From Algivirga pacifica (GTDB lineage Bacteria; Bacteroidota; Bacteroidia; Cytophagales; Flammeovirgaceae), in NCBI RefSeq assembly GCF_039543525.1, contig NZ_BAABJX010000073.1:1-12792 (forward strand): a stretch of 12,792 nt of DNA. Reading direction: 5' to 3'. The notes below the pieces were generated by a model, which saw only the letters and a program-made list of their open reading frames with translations, had not been told where the DNA came from and did not search any database. This document shows positions 7,595 through 12,792 of this stretch, piece after piece. Made by a program: the position numbers and the translations under genes. Within the stretch, counting starts at the first letter, position 1, and each line of letters opens with the position of its first letter.

Positions 7595-8902
7595 TTATAC
7601 TGTCACAGACATCAAATGTGCCTTAAGCGCCTCATAATCTGCCGGAAGATTTACCGCTTGCTTTTCCCTATCAACAATCTCCTTCAAGCGAGCTGGAATA
7701 TCAATCTCTTCTCCAATAATAGGAGATACAATATCATGAAACTTCACCGGGTGAGCTGTCGACAAGAATACCCCTGCAGCATCAGAACCTGACTCCTTCA
7801 GATAATCCCTTGCTCCCATATAAGCAATAGCCGTATGAGGACACATAACATATCCTGTCGCTTTCTGTACCTCATTAATGACTACCTTCACTTCTTCATC
7901 CGAATAGTGCTTTCCTACGATGTGCTCCGTTACGGACTCATAAGAATTCCCGAATAACTCCGTCATTCTTGGGAAGTTACTTGGGTTTCCTACGTCCATT
8001 GCATTGGATAATGTAGAGACTGACGGTTTAGGTTCAAACTTTCCTGTTTCCAGATAAGTAGGGACAATATGATTATCGTTGGTTGCTGCCACGAATTTCT
8101 CCACCGGCAATCCCATTGTATGGGCGATCAATCCACCACACAGGTTACCAAAGTTCCCACTAGGCACACAGAAAACGACCTTATCCTTTCCTTCTTTTTT
8201 CAATTGAGCATAAGCATTGAAATAATAGAACGATTGAGGGATCAGTCGACTGATATTGATAGAGTTCGCAGAAGACAAGTTCAAGGCTTCACTTAGCTCC
8301 TTATCCAGGAATGCCTGCTTGACCATACGCTGACAGTCATCAAACGTTCCATCGATCTCCAATGCTTCTACATTCCCTCCATTGGTGGTCAACTGCTGCT
8401 CTTGAATGTGACTTACCTTTCCTTTAGGGTAAAGAATCGTCACCTTAATGCCTGGTACATTGAAAAAGCCTTGAGCTACTGCACTTCCCGTATCTCCTGA
8501 AGTAGCTACAAGAATATGTAAAGTTTCACCTTCACTTAGGAAATATCCCATCAGACGAGACATGAAACGAGCACCAAAGTCCTTGAATGCTAAGGTTGGT
8601 CCATGGAACAACTCCAAGCTATACAAGTTCTCTTCCACCTTTACCGCTGGTGCTGGAAAATTAATGGCATCCTCCACTATTACTTTCAGTTCATCGGCAG
8701 GTACCACACGACCGATCAAGGCATTGGCTACCTCGAAAGCGATTTCCTGAAATGACAAATTGGGCAACTTGTCAAAAAATGAAGAAGGTAATGCCGGAAT
8801 CTGCTCCAACATATATAGCCCATTATCTTCGGGCAAACCCTTGAAAACTGCCTCTTTCAGGGTTACCTCAGCGGCTTCTCGTTTTGTGCTATAAAGTTTC
8901 AT
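7595..8902 (-). CDS. thrC: Threonine synthase
   Basis: ThrC converts O-phosphohomoserine to threonine in the cytosol with pyridoxal phosphate. From the ATG at 8902 it is 435 aa and starts MKLYSTKREAAEV. The family start motif (YST...A--V-L-EA), the PLP lysine in HGPTLAFKDFGARF (K107), the phosphate-binding SGDTGSA (about 135-141), NSINISR (about 213-219) and SGNFGNL (about 248-254) are all present and intact. The frame extends three codons upstream to a TTG at 8911 (TTG GTG AAA ATG), but the ATG fits the family start better. Aspartokinase/homoserine dehydrogenase and homoserine kinase genes, often adjacent in Bacteroidota, are not in this window. It follows the symporter gene after 55 bp that include a REP-like hairpin. 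The leader carries AACAAACAA 12 bases before the ATG. Confidence 0.96.
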   Translation of the reverse strand: MKLYSTKREAAEVTLKEAVFKGLPEDNGLYMLEQIPALPSSFFDKLPNLSFQEIAFEVANALIGRVVPADELKVIVEDAINFPAPAVKVEENLYSLELFHGPTLAFKDFGARFMSRLMGYFLSEGETLHILVATSGDTGSAVAQGFFNVPGIKVTILYPKGKVSHIQEQQLTTNGGNVEALEIDGTFDDCQRMVKQAFLDKELSEALNLSSANSINISRLIPQSFYYFNAYAQLKKEGKDKVVFCVPSGNFGNLCGGLIAHTMGLPVEKFVAATNDNHIVPTYLETGKFEPKPSVSTLSNAMDVGNPSNFPRMTELFGNSYESVTEHIVGKHYSDEEVKVVINEVQKATGYVMCPHTAIAYMGARDYLKESGSDAAGVFLSTAHPVKFHDIVSPIIGEEIDIPARLKEIVDREKQAVNLPADYEALKAHLMSVTV

Positions 8903-8929
8903 TTTCACCAATGTTTGTTTGTTACATAT

Positions 8930-8955
8930 AGGGGGCGCGATGAATTGCGCCCCTA
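8930..8955. repeat. REP-like GC hairpin between symporter and thrC
   Basis: AGGGGGCGCG pairs with TGCGCCCCT across a short loop, with one bulged G. It closely resembles the TAGGGGCG...CGCCCCTA hairpins that are scattered between genes in many Bacteroidota genomes (recalled, not searched). It begins 3 bp after the symporter stop on the minus strand and ends before the thrC start. It may protect the upstream transcript end or lower readthrough into thrC. No T-run is present. Confidence 0.65.
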
Positions 8956-8957
8956 CG

Positions 8958-10370
8958 TTAGCTTATTACTTTTTCTTGCTGTTGTCGATTGTCATCTGAA
9001 ACCCTAAGGAAATAATCCTTGGCTGCAGCTTTTACCTTTGGCGCCAACAACAATGCTGACACCATCGTAGGGATAGCCATCATGGCATACATCCCATCCA
9101 TTAGATCAATCACTGCCTGTAATGAGAATACAGCTCCTGTGACAATCAATGCTGCATATAGGTAATTATATAGGTATTTGTGTCTGGCTCCTATCAGAAA
9201 CGAAAGACATTTTGTTCCATAATAAGAGAACGTAAATAAGGTTGTGATGGAGAAGGTCAGTACGCAAAGCATCAAAAAATACTCTCCATATGGCATTGCT
9301 TTTCCAAATGCCTCAGCAGTGAGTAGAATTCCCTTCATGGAGTTCATATCTTCTTGCCCCTGCCAGGTATCCGTCACAATCAACGTAAGTGCAGTCAAGG
9401 TACATACTAAAATTGTATCGATTGCAGGCCCGAGCATGGCCACCAACCCTTCTCGTACCGGCTCATCGGTCTTAGCCGCTCCGTGCATCATAGGGGCTGT
9501 ACCGATACCCGCCTCATTGGAAAAGGCCGCTCGCTTTGCTCCCATTACGATCACACTTCCTACCGCTCCACCTAGGGCAGCCTCTCCTGTGAAAGCGTCT
9601 GTGAATATCAAGGCAAAGGCTGCTGGTACGTTTCCTGCATTCACAATAATAATATACCCTACTAGCACCGCATACAACACAATCATAAATGGCACCAGCT
9701 TTCCTGCGATATTACTAATTTGCTTCAACCCTCCAAAGATGACCGTAGACACCACAAGCATTAATACAAACCCGATAATAAACTTGTCTTGCATTTCATT
9801 TCCAGAAAGCATACCCATAGGCTCCAGAATAATGTCCTTTACCCCCATCGTCAGCTGATTAGCCTGAAACATTGGGGATGCTCCAAACAAGCCCGCTATA
9901 GAGAAAAATACCGCCAATGGCTTCCATTTCTTTCCTAATCCTTCCATGATCACATACATCGGTCCTCCTTGCAGCTCGCCTGCAGAATCTTTTCCTCTGT
10001 ACATCACCGCCAAGGTGCAAGTGAAAAACTTCGTCGCCGAACCGATCAATGCGCTCATCCACATCCAGAATACCGCTCCTGGGCCTCCCATAGAGATCGC
10101 TACGGCTACGCCGCTAATATTACCCATCCCTACGGTTGCGGCAATAGCAGCAGATAATGCCTGATAGTGGTTGATCTCTCCCGGATCGTTAGGATCATCA
10201 TACTTCCCTCTCAAGACATCAATCGCATGCCTAAAATAACGGAATGGTAAAAATTTAGAGTATAGTGTAAAAAATAGTCCTCCCCCTAGTAGCAACACCA
10301 ATAAATGTGGCCCCCAGGCGAAGGTTGAAAAATCACTGCATAATTTTTCGATTAGGCTTTGTTCCTGCAT
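8958..10370 (-). CDS. Sodium:alanine/glycine symporter (AGCS family)
   Basis: This 470-aa inner-membrane protein is expected to import alanine, glycine or related amino acids driven by a sodium gradient (TC 2.A.25). It has about 10-11 hydrophobic segments. AGCS signatures are clear: ATVGMGNISGVAVAI near 78-92, GGPGAVFWMW near 95-104, GGPMYV near 135-140, and KRAAFSNEAGIGTAPMMHGAAKT...REG near 280-309, followed by AIDT. The first cytoplasmic residues and the ATG at 10370 fit the family length (about 450-500). It lies 55 bp upstream of thrC on the same strand and may be cotranscribed. Its leader contains a candidate structured region (10394-10457) and AACAAACAA seven bases before the ATG. The exact amino-acid substrate cannot be told from sequence. 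Confidence 0.93.
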   Translation of the reverse strand: MQEQSLIEKLCSDFSTFAWGPHLLVLLLGGGLFFTLYSKFLPFRYFRHAIDVLRGKYDDPNDPGEINHYQALSAAIAATVGMGNISGVAVAISMGGPGAVFWMWMSALIGSATKFFTCTLAVMYRGKDSAGELQGGPMYVIMEGLGKKWKPLAVFFSIAGLFGASPMFQANQLTMGVKDIILEPMGMLSGNEMQDKFIIGFVLMLVVSTVIFGGLKQISNIAGKLVPFMIVLYAVLVGYIIIVNAGNVPAAFALIFTDAFTGEAALGGAVGSVIVMGAKRAAFSNEAGIGTAPMMHGAAKTDEPVREGLVAMLGPAIDTILVCTLTALTLIVTDTWQGQEDMNSMKGILLTAEAFGKAMPYGEYFLMLCVLTFSITTLFTFSYYGTKCLSFLIGARHKYLYNYLYAALIVTGAVFSLQAVIDLMDGMYAMMAIPTMVSALLLAPKVKAAAKDYFLRVSDDNRQQQEKVIS

Positions 10371-10393
10371 AATTCTGTTGTTTGTTTTTTTGA

Positions 10394-10457
10394 CTTGGTA
10401 AATCTGTTCACTCCCATTAAGGACAGAAAAACGTGCTTTTTGTACTCGCTTACCAAG
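10394..10457 (-). promoter_or_regulatory. Candidate structured leader of the symporter gene
   Basis: On the minus strand, CTTGGTAA (10450-10457) pairs perfectly with TTACCAAG (10394-10401). The 48-nt interior contains a second hairpin, ACAAAAA...TTTTTCTGT with one bulge. The closing stem ends 23 bases before the symporter start codon. It does not match the glycine riboswitch pattern I would expect for this gene family. It may be a cis-regulatory leader, an attenuator, or chance pairing in AT-rich DNA. Confidence 0.35.
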
Positions 10458-10492
10458 GCCTCCCTCATTTCACTTTTCTAAGATAAAGGGAA

Positions 10493-10520
10493 TAAAAATT
10501 GAGATTATTACTTAATAATC
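10493..10520 (-). terminator. Probable mazG terminator
   Basis: On the minus strand, GATTATT-AAGT-AATAATC (10503-10520) forms a 7-bp stem with a 4-nt loop, followed after four bases by TTTTTATT. It lies about 50 bp after the mazG stop. The stem is almost all A-T, so termination may be weak; the same dyad could instead be an operator for the symporter gene. Confidence 0.45.
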
Positions 10521-10568
10521 CAAATTATGTTTCAAATAATACAGAAACCACGATAGTGCCCTTATTTA

Positions 10569-11369
10569 TCACAAGCCTTTCTTTTTCGCCTCATTCCAGT
10601 ACGCATCCATCTCATTTAGGGTCATTTCCCCAAAGGCCTTTCCATCTGCAGTTGCTTTTTCTTCCAGATAATTAAAACGACGAATAAATTTCTTGTTTGT
10701 CAACTCCAAAGCCGTCTCTGGATCAATGTTCATAAAGCGAGCATAATTGATCAAAGAGAACAGTACATCCCCAAATTCATCCTGTGCTTTTTCCATAGAC
10801 ACCTCTGGTTGTGCACACTCTTCCTTAAACTCTTGGATCTCCTCTTCTACCTTATTCCATACATCCTCTTTGTTATCCCAATCAAAGCCTACTCCCCTAG
10901 CTTTCTCCTGTATACGGGTTGCTTTGACCATCGCAGGCAATGACTTAGGCACACCCCCCAAGATCGTCTTCTTCTTATTTCCTTTTTCCTTTAGCTTAAT
11001 CAACTCCCAGTTCCTCTTCACCTCTTCTTCATCCTGCACCTCAACATCTCCATAGATATGAGGGTGCCTTTCAATCAACTTGTCACAGATTCCATTCAAT
11101 ACATCCGTGATATCAAAGGCTTGCTTTTCCGATCCAATCTTGGCATAGAATACCAAATGCAACATCAAGTCTCCCAGTTCCTTTCTCACCTCTTCCATAT
11201 CTTTCTCCAGAATAGCATCCGAAAGCTCGTAAGTTTCCTCTATCGTCAGATAGCGTAACGTATCCATTGTCTGTTTTCTATCCCATGGACATTGTTCCCT
11301 AAGATCGTCCATAATGTCTAGCAGTCGATTAAAAGCCAGTAAACGAGGGTCTTTTTCTTGTTCTGTCAT
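10569..11369 (-). CDS. mazG: Nucleoside triphosphate pyrophosphohydrolase MazG
   Basis: MazG hydrolyses (d)NTPs to NMPs and pyrophosphate in the cytosol, cleaning non-canonical nucleotides and affecting alarmone levels in some bacteria. The 266-aa length equals the two-domain family form. The start RLLDIMDDLREQCPWDRKQT is characteristic. The N-terminal domain carries EE at 44-45 and E64-D67 (KELGDLM). The C-terminal domain carries EEE at 175-177, E180 and E198-D201 (DEFGDVL), the magnesium-binding EExxE...ExxD pattern. ERHPHIYGD (about 100-108) and ARGVGFDW (about 157-164) are also family hallmarks. The ATG at 11369 is the only sensible start. It is divergent from the SprT-like gene across a 128-bp region containing a palindrome. 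The next gene downstream on the same strand is 198 bp away, after a probable terminator. Confidence 0.96.
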   Translation of the reverse strand: MTEQEKDPRLLAFNRLLDIMDDLREQCPWDRKQTMDTLRYLTIEETYELSDAILEKDMEEVRKELGDLMLHLVFYAKIGSEKQAFDITDVLNGICDKLIERHPHIYGDVEVQDEEEVKRNWELIKLKEKGNKKKTILGGVPKSLPAMVKATRIQEKARGVGFDWDNKEDVWNKVEEEIQEFKEECAQPEVSMEKAQDEFGDVLFSLINYARFMNIDPETALELTNKKFIRRFNYLEEKATADGKAFGEMTLNEMDAYWNEAKKKGL

Positions 11370-11387
11370 CCTTTATTCCTATTTTTG
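11358..11387 (+). promoter_or_regulatory. Candidate promoter for the SprT-like gene
   Basis: TATTTTTG at 11380-11387 matches the Bacteroidota -7 box TAnnTTTG exactly. CTTG ending at 11360 could serve as the -33 box at a spacing of 19. The -33 part overlaps the first codons of the divergent mazG gene. Transcription would start near 11394, placing the palindrome 11395-11460 in a leader of about 100 nt. TAnnTTTG matches occur by chance in AT-rich DNA, so this is tentative. Confidence 0.35.
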
Positions 11388-11394
11388 GTAAGTA

Positions 11395-11460
11395 AGAATA
11401 TGTTTAGAACCACACCTTTTGGTATAAAACTCCCCAAAACCTGGATTCCAAACATGTTCT
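11395..11460. repeat. 66-bp palindrome with MITE-like ends
   Basis: The left arm AGAATATGTTTAGAACC (from 11395) and the reverse complement of the right arm, AGAACATGTTTGGAATCC (11443-11460), agree at about 15 of 20 positions when flanks are included. An inner TTTTGG / CCAAAA pairing (about 11417-11422 and 11434-11439) extends the stem. The ends resemble the outer arms of the 1082-1245 element (AGAGCTTGTTTGGAATAC; 15 of 18 for the better arm). This suggests a shorter, more decayed member of the same family, inserted between mazG and the SprT-like gene. Confidence 0.5.
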
Positions 11461-11497
11461 AAAATATTTCCATTACACTTGAGCGCGGTGAATATAT

Positions 11498-12127
11498 ATG
11501 CAAACTTCAGAAATCAAAACCTCACTTCAAAAATACCTTCCGGAAGAAGCGGTCGACCGTTGTACGCAATGGATTGTTGAAGAAGGAATCCATCTAAAAA
11601 TCACTCGTCCACGCAAAAGTCTCAATGGGAGCTTCAAACCTCCTCACAAAGGAAAAAGTCCTCAGGTAACGGTCAGTGGCAACTTAAATCACTATCATTT
11701 CCTGATTGTCTTCGTGCATGAAATTGCACACCTCAAGGTATGGAACAAGTTCAAAAATACGGTTCCCCCTCATGGACAGGAATGGAAAGATACCTTCCGA
11801 CAGCTCATGCTCCCATTCCTTAAAGAAAAGGTATTTCCTGATGATATTGCTATTCCATTATTACACCATCTCCAGAATCCGTTGTATTCTTCCAGTGCAG
11901 ATCCGGTGCTCATTCATGCCCTAAAGCAGTACAACACTAACGTAGATGAACAGCTTTTTGTCCAAGATTTGAAGGAAGGTGACCTGTTTATGATGGAAGA
12001 CGGAAGAATTTTTGAAAAAAATAAGCTCCTTCGTAAATATTTTTTATGCACGGAAGTCAGTAGTGGTACAAAATTCAGGGTCAATGGATTAGCCCCTGTA
12101 AAAACCATAAAAAAGCCCTTGAAATAG
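11498..12127 (+). CDS. SprT-like zinc metalloprotease-domain protein, 209 aa
   Basis: The zinc motif HEIAH (74-78; H74, E75, H78) followed by HGQEW (92-96; H92 as the likely third ligand) is the SprT-like arrangement shared with bacterial SprT and with the Spartan DNA-protein crosslink proteases. The spacing and the preceding hydrophobic helix (HYHFLIVFVHEIAHLKVW) fit the family. The C-terminal part lacks the paired cysteines of the zinc ribbon found in some SprT proteins; it ends in a small beta-rich region, about 150-205, with KEGDLFMMEDGRIFEK. No signal peptide, so cytosolic. The ATG at 11498 follows an AT-rich leader with no Shine-Dalgarno. The substrate is unknown; a role in protein or DNA-protein crosslink turnover is inference. 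It runs divergently from mazG and ends just before a tRNA-Phe array. Confidence 0.85.
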   Translation: MQTSEIKTSLQKYLPEEAVDRCTQWIVEEGIHLKITRPRKSLNGSFKPPHKGKSPQVTVSGNLNHYHFLIVFVHEIAHLKVWNKFKNTVPPHGQEWKDTFRQLMLPFLKEKVFPDDIAIPLLHHLQNPLYSSSADPVLIHALKQYNTNVDEQLFVQDLKEGDLFMMEDGRIFEKNKLLRKYFLCTEVSSGTKFRVNGLAPVKTIKKPLK

Positions 12128-12170
12128 GCTTAAATGGGGTTATTTCAAGGAGTATTCAAAGATTTTTTTT
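12117..12170 (+). terminator. Probable terminator after the SprT-like gene
   Basis: CCTTGAAATA (12117-12126) pairs perfectly with TATTTCAAGG (12141-12150) across a 14-nt loop. The left arm overlaps the stop codon. A run of eight T begins about 12 bases after the stem, which is farther than usual, so termination efficiency is uncertain. Confidence 0.5.
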
Positions 12171-12179
12171 CATAAAAGC

Positions 12180-12211
12180 TTTGGCGAATAACAAAAAATA
12201 CCCCACCTTTG
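12180..12211 (+). promoter_or_regulatory. Promoter of the tRNA-Phe array
   Basis: TTTG at 12180-12183 and CACCTTTG at 12204-12211 match the Bacteroidota -33 (TTTG) and -7 (TAnnTTTG) boxes with one mismatch and a 20-base spacing; the CTTTGCACCGC context is typical of strong promoters in this phylum (recalled). Transcription should start near 12216-12218. The leader begins with a small hairpin, GCTCT (12216-12220) with AGAGC (12231-12235). The whole array is probably one transcript. Confidence 0.6.
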
Positions 12212-12245
12212 CACCGCTCTAAAGGAAAAAAGAGCAGATAAAAAC

Positions 12246-12318
12246 GGTGTTGTAGCTCAGTTGGTAGAGCATAGGACTGAAAATCCTTGTGTCGGTGGTT
12301 CGAATCCACTCAACACCA
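12246..12318 (+). tRNA. tRNA-Phe (GAA), copy 1
   Basis: A 73-nt cloverleaf folds cleanly: acceptor GGTGTTG with CAACACC, D arm GCTC/GAGC, anticodon loop CTGAAAA with anticodon GAA, T arm GGTGG/CCACT with loop TTCGAAT, and A73. The 3' CCA is not encoded; it must be added after transcription. The 27-43 pair is T with T, an unpaired base at the foot of the anticodon stem, and it is the same in every complete copy. It is the first gene after the putative promoter. Confidence 0.95.
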
Positions 12319-12412
12319 CAAACAAAGTAAAAAGTAATAGGAAAAAGGGAATAAGTGATTAATCATTTTTAAATACCTTATACCTCTTACTTCATACCTT
12401 ATACCTTAATAC
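12319..12412 (+). other. Spacer between tRNA copies 1 and 2
   Basis: This 94-bp spacer differs from the following two. It holds a direct repeat of ATACCTTATACCT (at about 12373-12385 and 12395-12407) and a loose inverted similarity between the AAAGTAATAGG and CTTATACC sides, so it may also form a hairpin in the transcript. Confidence 0.5.
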
Positions 12413-12485
12413 GGTGTTGTAGCTCAGTTGGTAGAGCATAGGACTGAAAATCCTTGTGTCGGTGGTTCGAATCCACTCAACACCA
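12413..12485 (+). tRNA. tRNA-Phe (GAA), copy 2
   Basis: Identical in all 73 bases to the first copy, including the T27-T43 mismatch and the absence of an encoded CCA. It starts 167 bp after the start of copy 1. Confidence 0.95.
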
Positions 12486-12502
12486 CAACAATTTTCAATG
12501 AT

Positions 12503-12579
12503 TTAATTATCAATTTTCAATACGGGAACATTTAACCATATTACTATTGAAAATTTATCATTGATAATTGAAAATTAAA
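12503..12579 (+). repeat. tRNA spacer repeat, first copy
   Basis: These 77 bases occur again, without change, at 12676-12752. The segment contains an 11-bp perfect inverted repeat, AATTTTCAATA (12512-12522) with TATTGAAAATT (12545-12555), loop 22 nt. A further GATAATTGAAAATTAA at its end can compete for the same left arm. It could mark the ends of each pre-tRNA for processing or be a repeat carried along by the duplication. Confidence 0.85.
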
Positions 12580-12584
12580 TAACC

Positions 12585-12657
12585 GGTGTTGTAGCTCAGT
12601 TGGTAGAGCATAGGACTGAAAATCCTTGTGTCGGTGGTTCGAATCCACTCAACACCA
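12585..12657 (+). tRNA. tRNA-Phe (GAA), copy 3
   Basis: Identical to copies 1 and 2 over 73 bases. It starts 172 bp after copy 2. It is followed by a spacer almost the same as the one before it. Confidence 0.95.
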
Positions 12658-12675
12658 CAATTAATTATCAATGAC

Positions 12676-12752
12676 TTAATTATCAATTTTCAATACGGGA
12701 ACATTTAACCATATTACTATTGAAAATTTATCATTGATAATTGAAAATTAAA
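12676..12752 (+). repeat. tRNA spacer repeat, second copy
   Basis: Exact 77-bp copy of 12503-12579, with identity extending 8 bases upstream apart from one T/C change. The first bases of this spacer (12661-12669) also repeat its own TTAATTATCA start, giving a short internal direct repeat. Confidence 0.85.
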
Positions 12753-12759
12753 CAACTAC

Positions 12760-12792
12760 GGTGTTGTAGCTCAGTTGGTAGAGCATAGGACT
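12760..12792 (+). tRNA. tRNA-Phe, copy 4, cut by the window edge
   Basis: The first 33 bases, from the acceptor strand through the D arm into the start of the anticodon stem, are identical to the other copies. The anticodon lies beyond the window, so the Phe assignment rests on identity with its neighbours. It starts 175 bp after copy 3. More copies may follow. Confidence 0.88.

Noticed and set aside
7383..7637. 84-aa plus-strand frame crossing the three-hairpin repeat
   Set aside because: It overlaps the ends of two convincing minus-strand genes and runs through palindromic DNA; it has no protein-like features.
9244..9858. 204-aa open frame on the plus strand inside the symporter gene
   Set aside because: It is fully antisense to a well-conserved AGCS gene; its translation is rich in Ile, Thr, Pro and Ser, as expected from the reverse reading of hydrophobic codons, and shows no motif.
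10371..10457. Glycine riboswitch before the AGCS gene
   Set aside because: No conserved glycine-aptamer motifs could be found; only a generic stem and an inner hairpin are present.
10503..10536. Bacteroidota promoter for the symporter on the minus strand (TATTATTTG)
   Set aside because: The spacing inside the -7 box is off by one base and no -33 box is visible at the right distance.
12246..12792. CRISPR-like pattern of repeated and spaced sequence
   Set aside because: The repeated unit is a 73-nt tRNA that folds as a cloverleaf, and the spacers are nearly identical to each other instead of unique.

Overview
The window looks like a chromosomal segment of a Bacteroidota bacterium, most likely of the Cytophagales type. 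The evidence is a 1351-residue secreted metalloprotease with a type IX secretion (T9SS) C-terminal sorting domain and GEVED domains, a DUF6252-like lipoprotein, a promoter close to the Bacteroidota TTTG / TAnnTTTG pattern, A-rich start contexts without clear Shine-Dalgarno sequences, and AT-rich hairpin spacers. I cannot name the genus. No phage, plasmid, CRISPR or defence genes are visible, so the coding part is ordinary chromosome; the unusual material is mostly in the intergenic DNA.

Layout. At 90-767 (+) there is an unrecognised 225-aa protein. A 536-bp gap follows, containing a 164-bp imperfect palindrome (1082-1245) that looks like a MITE. At 1304-5359 (+) lies the M43 (cytophagalysin-type) secreted protease. 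A perfect 13-bp hairpin (5375-5414) separates it from a convergent minus-strand group: lipoprotein (5424-5996), M14 zinc carboxypeptidase (6066-7427), threonine synthase thrC (7595-8902), AGCS sodium:amino-acid symporter (8958-10370) and mazG (10569-11369). The gaps between these genes hold hairpin repeats: a three-hairpin element at 7467-7550, a REP-like hairpin at 8930-8955 and a candidate structured leader at 10394-10457. A SprT-like protein (11498-12127, +) diverges from mazG. Between the two is a 66-bp palindrome (11395-11460) whose ends resemble those of the 1082-1245 element. The window ends in a tandem array of identical tRNA-Phe genes, three complete and one cut by the window edge. 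Two of the spacers share 77 exact bases.

How the genes fit together. The plus-strand protease is an exported nutrient-acquisition or matrix-degrading enzyme. The minus-strand genes are mainly housekeeping or metabolic: threonine synthesis, sodium-driven amino-acid uptake, peptide trimming and nucleotide-pool sanitation. Amino-acid metabolism is a loose theme linking M14, ThrC and AGCS, but intergenic spacing and repeats argue against one tight operon. The best candidates for something undescribed are the tRNA-Phe amplification with its palindromic spacers, the two related palindromic elements, the three-hairpin repeat with a covarying base pair, and an unnamed duplicated module inside the protease.
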